A stretch of DNA of 9,672 nt from DATHYZ01 sp035458865 (GTDB lineage Bacteria > Chloroflexota > Limnocylindria > Limnocylindrales > CSP1-4), in the NCBI GenBank assembly GCA_035458865.1, contig DATHYZ010000205.1, positions 1 through 9,672 on the forward strand, given 5' to 3'. Each line of letters starts with the position of its first letter. The stretch's first letter is position 1. This document shows, piece by piece, positions 1 to 5,794 of the stretch. The notes under the pieces were generated by a model. The model worked only from the letters and a program-made list of their open reading frames with translations. It ran no database searches and was not told where the DNA came from. Made by a program: the position numbers and the translations under genes.

Positions 1-555
1 AAGCTCGCCCAGCGCTACCGGTCGGACGGGCAGCGGGTGATCCTGGCCGCTGCCGACACGTTCCGGGCGGCTGCCATCGACCAGCTGCGCGTGTGGGCCG
101 AGCGGACGGGCTCCGACCTCGTGGCGCATGCCCCCGGCGCGGATCCTGGCGCGGTCGTCTTCGACGCGATCGACGCGGCGCTCGCTCGGCGGGCCGACGT
201 CGTGATCGCCGACACGGCCGGGCGGCTTCACACGAAATCGAACCTCATGGACGAGCTGGCCAAGATCCGACGCGTCATCGACCGGCGCCTCCCGGGTGCC
301 CGCCCGGAGACGATCTTCGTCCTCGACGCGACGACCGGCCAGAACGGCCTGGCCCAGGCCATCGCCTTCAACGAGGCCGTGGGCCTGAGCGGGATCGTCC
401 TCACCAAGCTCGACTCGACCGCCAAGGGCGGGATCGTGTTCGCCATCGAGTCCACGCTGGGCGTGCCGGTCCGCTTCGTCGGGGTGGGGGAGCGGGTGAG
501 CGATCTCCTGCCCTTCGAGCCGGAACCGTTCGTCGAGGCGCTCTTCGCCGATTGA
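1..555 (+). CDS. ftsY: Signal recognition particle receptor FtsY, 3' part (5' end outside window)
   Basis: FtsY is the SRP receptor GTPase. It docks the Ffh-ribosome complex at the inner membrane and hands the nascent chain to the Sec translocon. The frame is open from base 1 and ends at TGA 553-555, giving 184 visible residues. The first residues (KLAQRY) are those that normally follow the P-loop GKTT, so the P-loop and the N-terminal part lie upstream. Visible G-domain motifs are DTFRAAA (residues 19-25), DTAGR (71-75), TKLD (135-138) and the closing GVGERVSDLLPF loop. FtsY is distinguished from Ffh by DTFRAAAIDQL, by LDATTGQNG in place of Ffh's VDAMTGQ, and by ending right after the G domain with no M domain. 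The in-frame GTG at 37 is internal and not a real start. The downstream neighbour converges after only 12 bases. Identity is secure; only the 5' truncation limits the call. Confidence 0.97.
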   Translation, partial: KLAQRYRSDGQRVILAAADTFRAAAIDQLRVWAERTGSDLVAHAPGADPGAVVFDAIDAALARRADVVIADTAGRLHTKSNLMDELAKIRRVIDRRLPGARPETIFVLDATTGQNGLAQAIAFNEAVGLSGIVLTKLDSTAKGGIVFAIESTLGVPVRFVGVGERVSDLLPFEPEPFVEALFAD

Positions 556-565
556 CGCGGTCGGC
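547..565. terminator. Possible bidirectional hairpin between convergent ftsY and MFS genes
   Basis: GCCGAT (547-552) pairs with GTCGGC (560-565), giving 6 bp including one G-T pair around a 7-base loop. The stem spans the ftsY stop codon and the 12-base gap up to the MFS stop. No T-run follows on either strand, so this would be at best a weak or factor-assisted terminator. In DNA this rich in G+C such a stem can arise by chance. Confidence 0.3.
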
Positions 566-567
566 GG

Positions 568-1863
568 TCACTCGCCCAGGGGTACCTCGACCCCGGCCTC
601 GACGGGGCCGCCGGTGGCGCCGAGGCCGACCGGCAGGTCACCAAGGCGGTGGGCCGCCGAGGTGCGGACGATGAGCGGCGCGAGGAAGGCGGCCCCGGCG
701 GCGAGGGCCAGCGCAGGGCGGAGCCCGATCGCCTCGCCCACGACGCCCGCGACGATCGTCCCGATGAGCATCGCGCCCATGGCGAGCACGCGGAAGCTCG
801 CGCTGACCCGGCCGAGGGCGGCGTCCTCGACGCTGCCCTGCCGGACCGAGACGGCGACGACGTCGAAGGCCGTCAGCGCCCCGTCCATGATCAGCTGCTG
901 GGCGAGCAGGCAGGAGAACCCCAGGAGTCCGCCGTCCGGTGCCAGGGGGATGAAGACGGCACCGATGGCGGCGACGAGCATGCTGACGGACAGGAACCGA
1001 CCGACCCCGACGCGCCGCGCGCCACGGTCGGCCACGACGGCACCGACGAGCGCACTCGCGCCGCCGATCGCGGCGAGGAGGCCGATGACGGCCGGCGGAA
1101 AGCCGAGCTCCGTGGCGTAGAGGAGGATCAGCGCGCCGAACACCCCCCACGACCCGGCGACCACGGCATCGGCGAGTGCGAGCGGGCGCAGCACCGGGTC
1201 TCCGAGCGTCAGCCGGAGTCCCTCGGCTATCTCGACGAGGACGGGGCCGCGGTCCTGTCGCGGCCGGGGAGGCGGCTCGACCGTGCGGATGCGGACGAGG
1301 AGGACCGCCGACAGGACGTAGGAGAGCGCGTCGAGGAGCAGGGCGATGGGCGCTGTCAGGACCTGGATGAGCAAGCCACCGAGGCCGAACCCGACGAACT
1401 CGGCGGCCGAGCTGCTCGCCGTCAGCGTGGCGTTCGCCCGGACGAGCCGATCGCGGCCGGCGACGACCGGCAGGAAGGCCCGATCGGCCGTGTCGAAGAA
1501 GGTCGTCAGGACCGCGCCCAGGAAGGCGACCACGATGAGCTGGCCCACGCTCAGCCAGCCGAGCAGGTATCCGGCCGGGACGCTGACGAGGAGGACGGCC
1601 CGTCCGGCGTCCGCCCAGACCATGACCGGTCGACGACGGAGCCGGTCGACCCATGCGCCCACGAAGAGACCCAGCGTGAGCGCGGCCACGAGCTCGGCGG
1701 ACCGCAGCACCGCGACCTCCGCGGCGCCGGCCCCGAGGACGAGGATGGCAGTGAAGGGCAGGGCCGTCCGGGTCACGAACGAGCCGACCTGGGAGACCGT
1801 GGTCGCGGCCCACAGGCGGCCGAAGTCGGGATCGCGCCAGAGGGGATCGATGGAGCGGCGCAT
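568..1863 (-). CDS. MFS permease, MFS_3/EntS-like exporter family
   Basis: This is a 431-residue integral membrane protein of the major facilitator superfamily. It is very hydrophobic, with about 12 predicted transmembrane segments. Residues 11-20 (DPDFGRLWAA) are the cytosolic lead into TM1 typical of the EntS/MFS_3 group. GAWVDRLRRRP (69-79) is the MFS motif A loop between TM2 and TM3. FFDTADRAFLPVVAGRDRLVRANA (122-145) is the conserved TM4-TM5 region of this subfamily. A charged loop around 192-212 separates the two six-helix halves, and the C-terminal 25 residues are polar. Substrate cannot be told; relatives export siderophores, macrolides or unknown compounds. The ATG (1863-1861) has no clear Shine-Dalgarno sequence, but a TATCCT box ends 6 bases before it, which suggests a leaderless mRNA. 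It is inverted relative to its neighbours and splits ftsY from ffh. Family confident, function unknown. Confidence 0.88.
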   Translation of the reverse strand: MRRSIDPLWRDPDFGRLWAATTVSQVGSFVTRTALPFTAILVLGAGAAEVAVLRSAELVAALTLGLFVGAWVDRLRRRPVMVWADAGRAVLLVSVPAGYLLGWLSVGQLIVVAFLGAVLTTFFDTADRAFLPVVAGRDRLVRANATLTASSSAAEFVGFGLGGLLIQVLTAPIALLLDALSYVLSAVLLVRIRTVEPPPRPRQDRGPVLVEIAEGLRLTLGDPVLRPLALADAVVAGSWGVFGALILLYATELGFPPAVIGLLAAIGGASALVGAVVADRGARRVGVGRFLSVSMLVAAIGAVFIPLAPDGGLLGFSCLLAQQLIMDGALTAFDVVAVSVRQGSVEDAALGRVSASFRVLAMGAMLIGTIVAGVVGEAIGLRPALALAAGAAFLAPLIVRTSAAHRLGDLPVGLGATGGPVEAGVEVPLGE

Positions 1864-1869
1864 CCCAGC

Positions 1870-1875
1870 AGGATA
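1870..1875 (-). promoter_or_regulatory. Predicted -10 box of a leaderless promoter for the MFS gene
   Basis: Read on the - strand, TATCCT fits TAnnnT and is followed by exactly 6 bases (GCTGGG) and the ATG at 1863. This spacing puts +1 on or next to the A of the start codon. No convincing -35 hexamer is seen 16-18 bases upstream, and there is no usable Shine-Dalgarno sequence. Inferred from sequence only. Confidence 0.5.
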
Positions 1876-1953
1876 GGCGTCGCCGGTCCGGGCCTGGCAC
1901 CCGAGCCACCAAGGGTCCAGTGGCTTCCGGCGTCCGGCTCGGCTCGCTTGGGC

Positions 1954-1959
1954 TACACT
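1954..1959 (+). promoter_or_regulatory. Predicted -10 box for ffh
   Basis: TACACT sits in the context GGGCTACACTCCCGG, nearly identical to the boxes before rplS and rpsB. Predicted +1 is about 1966, giving a leader of about 74 bases. There is no clear -35 match. The lack of another TAnnnT box nearby and the recurrence of the motif support the call. Confidence 0.6.
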
Positions 1960-1964
1960 CCCGG

Positions 1965-1995
1965 GGCCGGCGTCGCCAGAACCCGCGACGCGGCC
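1965..1995 (+). promoter_or_regulatory. Stem-loop at the 5' end of the ffh leader
   Basis: GCGTCGC (1970-1976) pairs perfectly with GCGACGC (1985-1991) around an 8-base loop (1977-1984). Four more pairs (GGCC 1965-1968 with GGCC 1992-1995) extend the stem past a single bulged G at 1969, for 11 bp in total. It starts at about the predicted +1. It could protect the mRNA 5' end or be a regulatory element. The pairing is directly visible; the role is inferred. Confidence 0.5.
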
Positions 1996-2039
1996 GGGCC
2001 CGGCCCGTGAACCCTCCTCGGAGCATCGTCCGACCGACC

Positions 2040-3368
2040 ATGTTCGACGCCCTCAGCGACCGCCTTCGCGCCACCCTCGGCAGCCTCACCGGCCGTGGTC
2101 GCGTGAGCGCGGCCGACGTCGAGGCCGCGATGCGGGAGATCCGCCTCGCCCTCCTCGAGGCCGACGTCAACTACAAGGTCGTCAAGGACTTCACGGCGCG
2201 CGTCCGGGAGCGGGCCGTCGGCGCCGAGGTCCTCGAGAGCCTGACAGCCGGGCAGCAGGTCGTGAAGATCGTCCACGAGGAGCTGACGGGGATCCTGTCG
2301 GCCGGTGACCGGACGTTCCACCTGACCGGCTCGCCGGCGGTCATCCTCCTCGCGGGTCTCCAGGGCTCGGGCAAGACGACGACGGCGGCGAAGCTTGCCC
2401 GCCATGTCGTCCGCCTGGGGCGGCGCCCCCTCCTGGTGGCCGCCGATCCGTACCGACCGGCCGCTGCCGATCAGCTGGAGACGCTCGGACGAGCCCTGGA
2501 TGTCCCCGTCCACCGGGCCGACTCGGGCGTCCCGGTCCTGGGCATCGTGGAGGGCGGCATCGCGGCCGCCCGGCGTGGCGCTCGGGACGTCGTCATCGTC
2601 GACACGGCCGGGCGCCTCACCGTCGACGACGTCCTGATGACCGAGATCGCCGACGTCGCCCGGGCCCTCGAGCCGGCCGAGTGCCTGCTGGTCGTGGACG
2701 CGATGACGGGCCAGGAGGCGGTCACCGTGGCCGAGGCCTTCGCGACCCGGATCCCGCTGACCGGCCTGGTCCTGACGAAGATCGACGGCGACGCTCGCGG
2801 CGGAGCCGCCCTCAGCATCGGCGCCGCGACCGGCCTGCCCGTCAAGTTCCTGGGCACCGGGGAGAAGAGCGAGGCGCTGGAGGTCTTCCATCCCGACCGT
2901 CTCGCCGGCCGGATCCTCGGGATGGGTGACGTCCTGACGCTCGTCGAGCGCGCCCAGGAGGTCGTCGACTCCAAGCAGGCCGCCAAGATGGAGGAGAAGC
3001 TCCGGAAGGCGAGCTTCACCCTCGAGGACATGCTCGAGCAGCTGCAGCAGGTCCAGAAGATGGGGCCGATGGGCCAGGTCCTCTCGATGCTGCCCGGGAT
3101 GGGCGGCCTCGCCAAGGAGGCCCAGGACGCGGTGGACCGCGGCGAGCTCGCCCGGGTCGAGGCGATCATCCGGTCGATGACCCCACAGGAGCGTCGCGAC
3201 CCCACCATCCTCAACGCGTCGCGCCGCCGGCGGATCGCCGCCGGATCCGGCACGACGCTGACCGACGTCAACCGTCTCGTGAAGCAGTTCACCGACATGC
3301 AGCGCCTGATGAAGCAGCTGGCCGGTGGGCGCCGGGGACCCATGCCCGGCATGATCGGGCGACGCTGA
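2040..3368 (+). CDS. ffh: Signal recognition particle protein Ffh (SRP54)
   Basis: Ffh is the SRP GTPase that, with 4.5S RNA, binds signal sequences on translating ribosomes and delivers them to FtsY. The protein has 442 residues, the usual length. The N domain (about 1-95) begins MFDALSDRL as in most Ffh proteins, which fixes the ATG at 2040. The frame stays open further upstream, to 1920, but that part is leader. The G domain shows the P-loop GLQGSGKTT (106-114), DPYRPAA (136-142), DTAGR (188-192) and TKIDG (246-250). The M domain (about 327-430) has the methionine-rich finger-loop region MGPMGQVLSMLPGMG (341-355) and the SRP-RNA-binding stretch RRRRIAAGSGTTLTDVNRLVKQF (395-417). The Shine-Dalgarno is poor: GGAG at 2020-2023 lies 16 bases from the ATG. 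Preceded by its own promoter and hairpin and followed by the rpsP group. No YlxM gene, which often precedes ffh in Firmicutes, is present. Confidence 0.98.
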   Translation: MFDALSDRLRATLGSLTGRGRVSAADVEAAMREIRLALLEADVNYKVVKDFTARVRERAVGAEVLESLTAGQQVVKIVHEELTGILSAGDRTFHLTGSPAVILLAGLQGSGKTTTAAKLARHVVRLGRRPLLVAADPYRPAAADQLETLGRALDVPVHRADSGVPVLGIVEGGIAAARRGARDVVIVDTAGRLTVDDVLMTEIADVARALEPAECLLVVDAMTGQEAVTVAEAFATRIPLTGLVLTKIDGDARGGAALSIGAATGLPVKFLGTGEKSEALEVFHPDRLAGRILGMGDVLTLVERAQEVVDSKQAAKMEEKLRKASFTLEDMLEQLQQVQKMGPMGQVLSMLPGMGGLAKEAQDAVDRGELARVEAIIRSMTPQERRDPTILNASRRRRIAAGSGTTLTDVNRLVKQFTDMQRLMKQLAGGRRGPMPGMIGRR

Positions 3369-3383
3369 GCCAGTGCGAGCGTG

Positions 3384-3404
3384 GCTGGCCCCGAGGGGGC
3401 CGGC
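3384..3404 (+). terminator. Strong hairpin between ffh and rpsP (terminator or attenuator)
   Basis: GGCTGGCCCC-type left arm (3384-3392) pairs with the right arm 3396-3404 over 9 bp, with one T-G pair and a GAG loop. It starts 15 bases after the ffh stop. No T-run follows, so it is not a canonical intrinsic terminator. It could be a G+C-type terminator, a 3'-end stabiliser or an attenuator. It lies just upstream of the rpsP -10 box and would overlap its -35 region. Confidence 0.5.
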
Positions 3405-3408
3405 GCGG

Positions 3409-3414
3409 TACGCT
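3409..3414 (+). promoter_or_regulatory. Predicted -10 box for the rpsP-khpA-rimM-trmD group
   Basis: TACGCT in the context GCGGTACGCTCGCCAG resembles the ffh, rplS and rpsB boxes (TAYACTCC) with one change. Predicted +1 is about 3421, leaving a 26-base leader that carries the AGGAGG Shine-Dalgarno at 3428-3433. There is no clear -35 box. Confidence 0.42.
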
Positions 3415-3446
3415 CGCCAGTACACCCAGGAGGTAGCAAGCACCAC

Positions 3447-3701
3447 ATGGCAGTCCGCATCCGCCTGACCCGCGTCGGGGCGACCAAGCAGCCGTCCTAC
3501 CGGCTCGTCGTGGCCGACAGCCGCGCCGCCCGAGATGGCCGCGCGATCGACACGATCGGGCACTACAACCCGCGCACCGACCCGATCGAGCTCCGGATCG
3601 ACGAGGAGAAGGCCCGCGCGTGGCTCTCCAAGGGCGCCCAGCCCAGCGACACCGTCCGCCGCCTGTTCAAGCAGGCCGGCATCATCGACGGAGGGAAGTG
3701 A
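3447..3701 (+). CDS. rpsP: 30S ribosomal protein S16
   Basis: S16 is a 30S subunit protein that binds 16S rRNA early in assembly. The protein has 84 residues, the family's usual size. It starts MAVRIRLTRVGATKQPSYRLVVADSRAARDGR and carries the conserved IDTIGHYNPR segment (residues 34-43), then a short helix ending WLSKGAQPSDTVRRLFKQAGI. The ATG at 3447 is chosen because it begins the family's invariant N-terminus. The perfect AGGAGG at 3428-3433 sits 13 bases upstream, slightly longer than ideal. A GTG at 3381 extends the frame but lies in the hairpin region and matches nothing in S16. It is the first gene of a tightly packed group, and its stop TGA (3699-3701) lies 5 bases before the next ATG. 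Confidence 0.98.
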   Translation: MAVRIRLTRVGATKQPSYRLVVADSRAARDGRAIDTIGHYNPRTDPIELRIDEEKARAWLSKGAQPSDTVRRLFKQAGIIDGGK

Positions 3702-3706
3702 CCACG

Positions 3707-3940
3707 ATGGCAGCCAAGGACCTCGTCGAATACGTGGCCCGGTCGCTCGTGGACGACCCCGCGGCCGTGGAGGTCGAGGTGATCGAGGAGGACGGGCAGA
3801 CCATCCTCGAGCTCCACGTCGCCGAGGACGACATGGGCAAGGTCATCGGCCGGAACGGCTCGGTGGCCAAGGCGCTCCGGACGCTCCTCAAGGTGAGCGC
3901 CGCTCGCGACGGCGAGAGCGTCCAACTGGAGATCGTCTGA
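3707..3940 (+). CDS. khpA: KH-domain RNA-binding protein KhpA (YlqC/YlxQ-position small KH protein)
   Basis: This is a small single-KH-domain RNA-binding protein of 77 residues. In Firmicutes KhpA pairs with KhpB/Jag and affects cell division and RNA metabolism; that role is family knowledge and not shown here. The KH core is visible: an acidic beta-rich N-terminal part (DLVEYVARSLVDDPAAVEVEVIEEDG), then DMGKVIGRNGSVAKALRTLLKVSA with the GxxG loop GRNG at residues 48-51. ATG 3707 is preferred: GGAGGG (3690-3695) is 11 bases upstream. A GTG at 3698 overlapping the rpsP stop is in frame but only 2 bases from that Shine-Dalgarno. Its place between rpsP and rimM is the standard position for this gene in many bacteria. 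Confidence 0.93.
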   Translation: MAAKDLVEYVARSLVDDPAAVEVEVIEEDGQTILELHVAEDDMGKVIGRNGSVAKALRTLLKVSAARDGESVQLEIV

Positions 3941-3957
3941 GCGAAGCGTCGCTCGTG
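3928..3957 (+). promoter_or_regulatory. rimM: Translation initiation region of rimM with ambiguous start (CTG 3937 or GTG 3955)
   Basis: No ATG, GTG or TTG lies in the rimM frame upstream of GTG 3955-3957. The only nearby Shine-Dalgarno-like GGAG (3928-3931) is 23 bases from that GTG, but 5 bases from an in-frame CTG at 3937-3939. That CTG overlaps the khpA stop as CTGA, in the same geometry as the ATGA overlap used by trmD downstream. Either translation starts at a CTG, or the GTG is reached by coupling from khpA without its own ribosome binding site. Confidence 0.45.
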
Positions 3958-4587
3958 GTCGGCCGCGTCCGCGGCGTCCACGGGGTCCGCGGCCGGGTCC
4001 GCGTCGAGCTCCTCACCGACCGTCCCGAGGAGCGCTTCCGCGTCGGGACCGTCCTCCGGCGCGAAGACGACGCCACGCCGTTGACGATCGTCGAAGCGCG
4101 GCCCATCGCCGACGGGCCTGGCTGGTGGCTGCGGTTCGCCGAGATCACCGATCGGCAGGCGGCCGACGCCATCCGCGAGGCGTACCTGGTGGGCGACGTC
4201 CCGGCGGACGAGCTCGCTGACGGCGAGGTGTACTGGCACGAGCTCATCGGCGTCCCGGTGGTCGATCTCGACGGGCGTGAGCTTGGCTCCGTAGCCGATG
4301 TCTACCGGGCCGGGGCCGCCGAGGTGGTTACCGTCACCGGTGGCGCCCTGGGATCGATCGATGTGCCCCTCGTCGGGGCGCTGGTCCCCGAGTTCCGGCC
4401 GCGCGAAGGGCGGATCGTCGTCGACATCGAGGCGCTCGACCTCGCCGACTCACGCTCGGCTCCACGCCCCCGCGGCCGCCGTACCCGCCGCGCCCTTGCG
4501 GCCCGGGCGGCCGAGACGCGCCCGGGTCCGTCCGGCGAGCCGACCGAGGACGCGCCGGGCGGGAGCGGGGGAGGCGCGGAGCGATGA
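3955..4587 (+). CDS. rimM: Ribosome maturation factor RimM
   Basis: RimM binds the 30S head (S19 region) and helps mature the 3' domain of 16S rRNA. Starting at GTG 3955 the protein has 210 residues; a CTG start at 3937 would make it 216. The N-terminal RimM domain (1-85) begins VGRVRGVHGVRGRVRVELLTD, the family's G-x-HG-x-RG signature. The PRC-barrel domain (about 92-160) shows VYWHELIGVPVVDLDGRELGSVADV and ends GRIVVDIEALDL. After it comes a tail of about 45 residues (166-210) rich in Arg, Ala, Pro and Gly, which is not part of the conserved fold and is probably disordered. It lies 14 bases after khpA, and its TGA overlaps the trmD ATG by 4 bases (ATGA, 4584-4587), indicating translational coupling. 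Pairing with rpsP and trmD is classical. Confidence 0.94.
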   Translation: MVGRVRGVHGVRGRVRVELLTDRPEERFRVGTVLRREDDATPLTIVEARPIADGPGWWLRFAEITDRQAADAIREAYLVGDVPADELADGEVYWHELIGVPVVDLDGRELGSVADVYRAGAAEVVTVTGGALGSIDVPLVGALVPEFRPREGRIVVDIEALDLADSRSAPRPRGRRTRRALAARAAETRPGPSGEPTEDAPGGSGGGAER

Positions 4588-5330
4588 CCCTCAGCATCGA
4601 TATCGTCACCCTCTTCCCGGCCATGATCCAGGGCCCGCTCGCAGAGAGCATCCCGGCGAGGACCATCGAGCGGGGGCTGGCCAGCGTCGAGATCCATGAC
4701 CTGCGGACCTGGGGGCTTGGCCGGCACCGGAGCGTGGACGACGCTCCGTACGGCGGCGGGGCCGGGATGGTCCTGCGGCCCGAACCGGTCGCGGAGGCCA
4801 TCGAGGCGCTCCGTGGTCCCGAGAGCACGGTCATCCTCCTCGATCCCGCGGGCGAGGTCTTCCGCCAGGAGCGGGCGCATGATCTTGCCGAGCGCGCCCA
4901 TCTGATCTTCGTCTGCCCCCGCTACGAGGGGGTCGACGACCGGGTCCGTGAGCTGGTCGACCTCGAGCTCTCGATCGGCGACTACGTGCTCAACGGCGGC
5001 GATCTCGCCGCCCTGGTCGTCGTCGACGCCGTGCTGCGCCTCCTGCCCGGAGCCATCGACGACGAGTCCACGGCCGAGGAGTCGTTCGCCCTCGGCCTGC
5101 TCGAGTACCCGCAGTACACGCGGCCCGCGGAGTTCCGTGGCCGGGGTGTGCCACCGGTGCTCGTCTCGGGCGACCACGCGGCTGTCCGGCGCTGGCGACT
5201 TCGGGCGTCGCTCGAGCGGACCCTGGAGCGGCGTCCGGACCTCCTGGCGGATCGTCCCATGTCGGCCGAGGAGGCCCGCCTGATCGACGACATCCTTGCG
5301 GAGCGGGAGCGAACCGGGGCGGAGGGCTGA
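4584..5330 (+). CDS. trmD: tRNA (guanine37-N1)-methyltransferase TrmD
   Basis: TrmD is the SPOUT-class enzyme that makes m1G37 in tRNAs reading CNN and some other codons, using S-adenosylmethionine, and so prevents +1 frameshifts. The protein has 248 residues, the normal length. Visible landmarks are IDIVTLFPAM (5-14), APYGGGAGMVLRPEP (54-68), the trefoil-knot AdoMet site CPRYEGVDDR (111-120) with SIGDYVLNGGDLAALVVVDAV (130-150), and GLLEYPQYTRP (171-181) followed by VPPVLVSGDHAAVRRWR. Arg152 matches the E. coli catalytic Arg154. At the E. coli Asp169 position (EDSF) this protein has Glu166 (EESF), and the usual Gly of CGRYEG is Pro112. ATG 4584 overlaps the rimM stop (ATGA) and has a G-rich Shine-Dalgarno (GGGGAGG, ending 4574) 9 bases upstream. 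Confidence 0.97.
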   Translation: MTLSIDIVTLFPAMIQGPLAESIPARTIERGLASVEIHDLRTWGLGRHRSVDDAPYGGGAGMVLRPEPVAEAIEALRGPESTVILLDPAGEVFRQERAHDLAERAHLIFVCPRYEGVDDRVRELVDLELSIGDYVLNGGDLAALVVVDAVLRLLPGAIDDESTAEESFALGLLEYPQYTRPAEFRGRGVPPVLVSGDHAAVRRWRLRASLERTLERRPDLLADRPMSAEEARLIDDILAERERTGAEG

Positions 5331-5353
5331 CCGGCCGGCTCCGCAGCCCGTGC

Positions 5354-5359
5354 TATACT
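5354..5359 (+). promoter_or_regulatory. Predicted extended -10 promoter for rplS
   Basis: TATACT preceded by TGC (TGn extended -10) lies in the context CCGTGCTATACTCCCGCG, 24 bases after the trmD stop. Predicted +1 is about 5366. No -35 hexamer is evident at 16-18 bases, as expected for an extended -10. It is the best match to the -10 consensus in the window and shares its flanks with the ffh and rpsB boxes. Confidence 0.65.
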
Positions 5360-5364
5360 CCCGC

Positions 5365-5421
5365 GTCGGCCGCCCTGGCGGACCTCCAAGACGAATCCCA
5401 CCGCAGCTTGGGCTGCCCGAC
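5365..5421 (+). promoter_or_regulatory. Structured rplS 5' leader, candidate L19 autoregulatory element
   Basis: The leader can fold as a three-way junction. GTCGG (5365-5369) pairs with CCGAC (5417-5421) as the closing stem. Inside are hairpin CCGC/GCGG (5370-5373 with 5378-5381, loop CCTG) and hairpin GCAGC/GCTGC (5403-5407 with 5412-5416, loop TTGG). The fold starts at about the predicted +1 and ends 6 bases before the AAGGA Shine-Dalgarno (5428-5432). L19 leaders with autoregulatory roles are known in other bacteria. I cannot match this to a named family, so that role is inference. Confidence 0.45.
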
Positions 5422-5438
5422 CACTCGAAGGATCCGCC

Positions 5439-5780
5439 GTGAACGTGCTCGACGAGATCGTCGCCGACCAGCTCCGTACCGACCTCCCCGAGATCGCCCC
5501 GGGCGACACCGTCCGCGTGGCCGCCAAGGTGGTCGAGGGCAACCGTGAGCGGATCCAGGTCTTCGAGGGGACCGTGATGCGCCTGCGTGGCGGAGGGATC
5601 ACCCGGTCCATCACCGTTCGCCGGATCGCGTCCGGCGTCGGCGTCGAGCGGACGTTCAAGATCCACAGCCCGCGGATCGACCGGATCGAGGTCGTTCGCC
5701 ACGGCGTCGCGCGTCGCGCCCAGCTGTACTTCCTGCGCGATCGCGTCGGGAAGGCGGCGACGCTCCGCGAGCGACGCTAG
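5439..5780 (+). CDS. rplS: 50S ribosomal protein L19
   Basis: L19 is a 50S protein at the 30S-50S interface. The protein has 113 residues, the usual size. It shows the L19 signature: LPEIAPGDTVRVAAKVVEGNRERIQVFEGTVMRLRGGGITRSITVRRIASGVGVERTF (17-73), then KIHSPRIDRIEVVRHGVARRAQLYFLRDRVGKAATLRERR to the end. The start is GTG 5439, supported by AAGGA at 5428-5432 with 6 bases of spacing and by the MN-x-LDEI N-terminus. It follows trmD after 108 bases that hold a promoter and a structured leader, so it can be transcribed separately from the rpsP group. rnhB follows after 14 bases and is likely cotranscribed. Confidence 0.98.
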   Translation: MNVLDEIVADQLRTDLPEIAPGDTVRVAAKVVEGNRERIQVFEGTVMRLRGGGITRSITVRRIASGVGVERTFKIHSPRIDRIEVVRHGVARRAQLYFLRDRVGKAATLRERR

Positions 5781-5794
5781 CGCGGATTCAGCGA

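Noticed and set aside
649..2010. A long open frame (453 codons) on the + strand opposite the MFS gene
   Set aside because: It is a high-GC antisense shadow: highly charged, low-complexity Asp/Glu/Arg protein with no domain, while the opposite strand encodes a clear membrane transporter.
3381..3446. GTG 3381 as an alternative rpsP start
   Set aside because: It would add 22 residues encoded by the hairpin and promoter region; S16 proteins begin at MAVRIRL, matching ATG 3447 with AGGAGG upstream.
1953..3563. A 536-codon open frame on the - strand opposite ffh and rpsP
   Set aside because: It overlaps two unmistakable conserved genes and its translation shows no recognisable motif; long shadow frames are expected at this G+C.
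4302..5702. A 466-codon - strand open frame opposite rimM, trmD and rplS
   Set aside because: It is antisense to three conserved genes and contains no domain signature.
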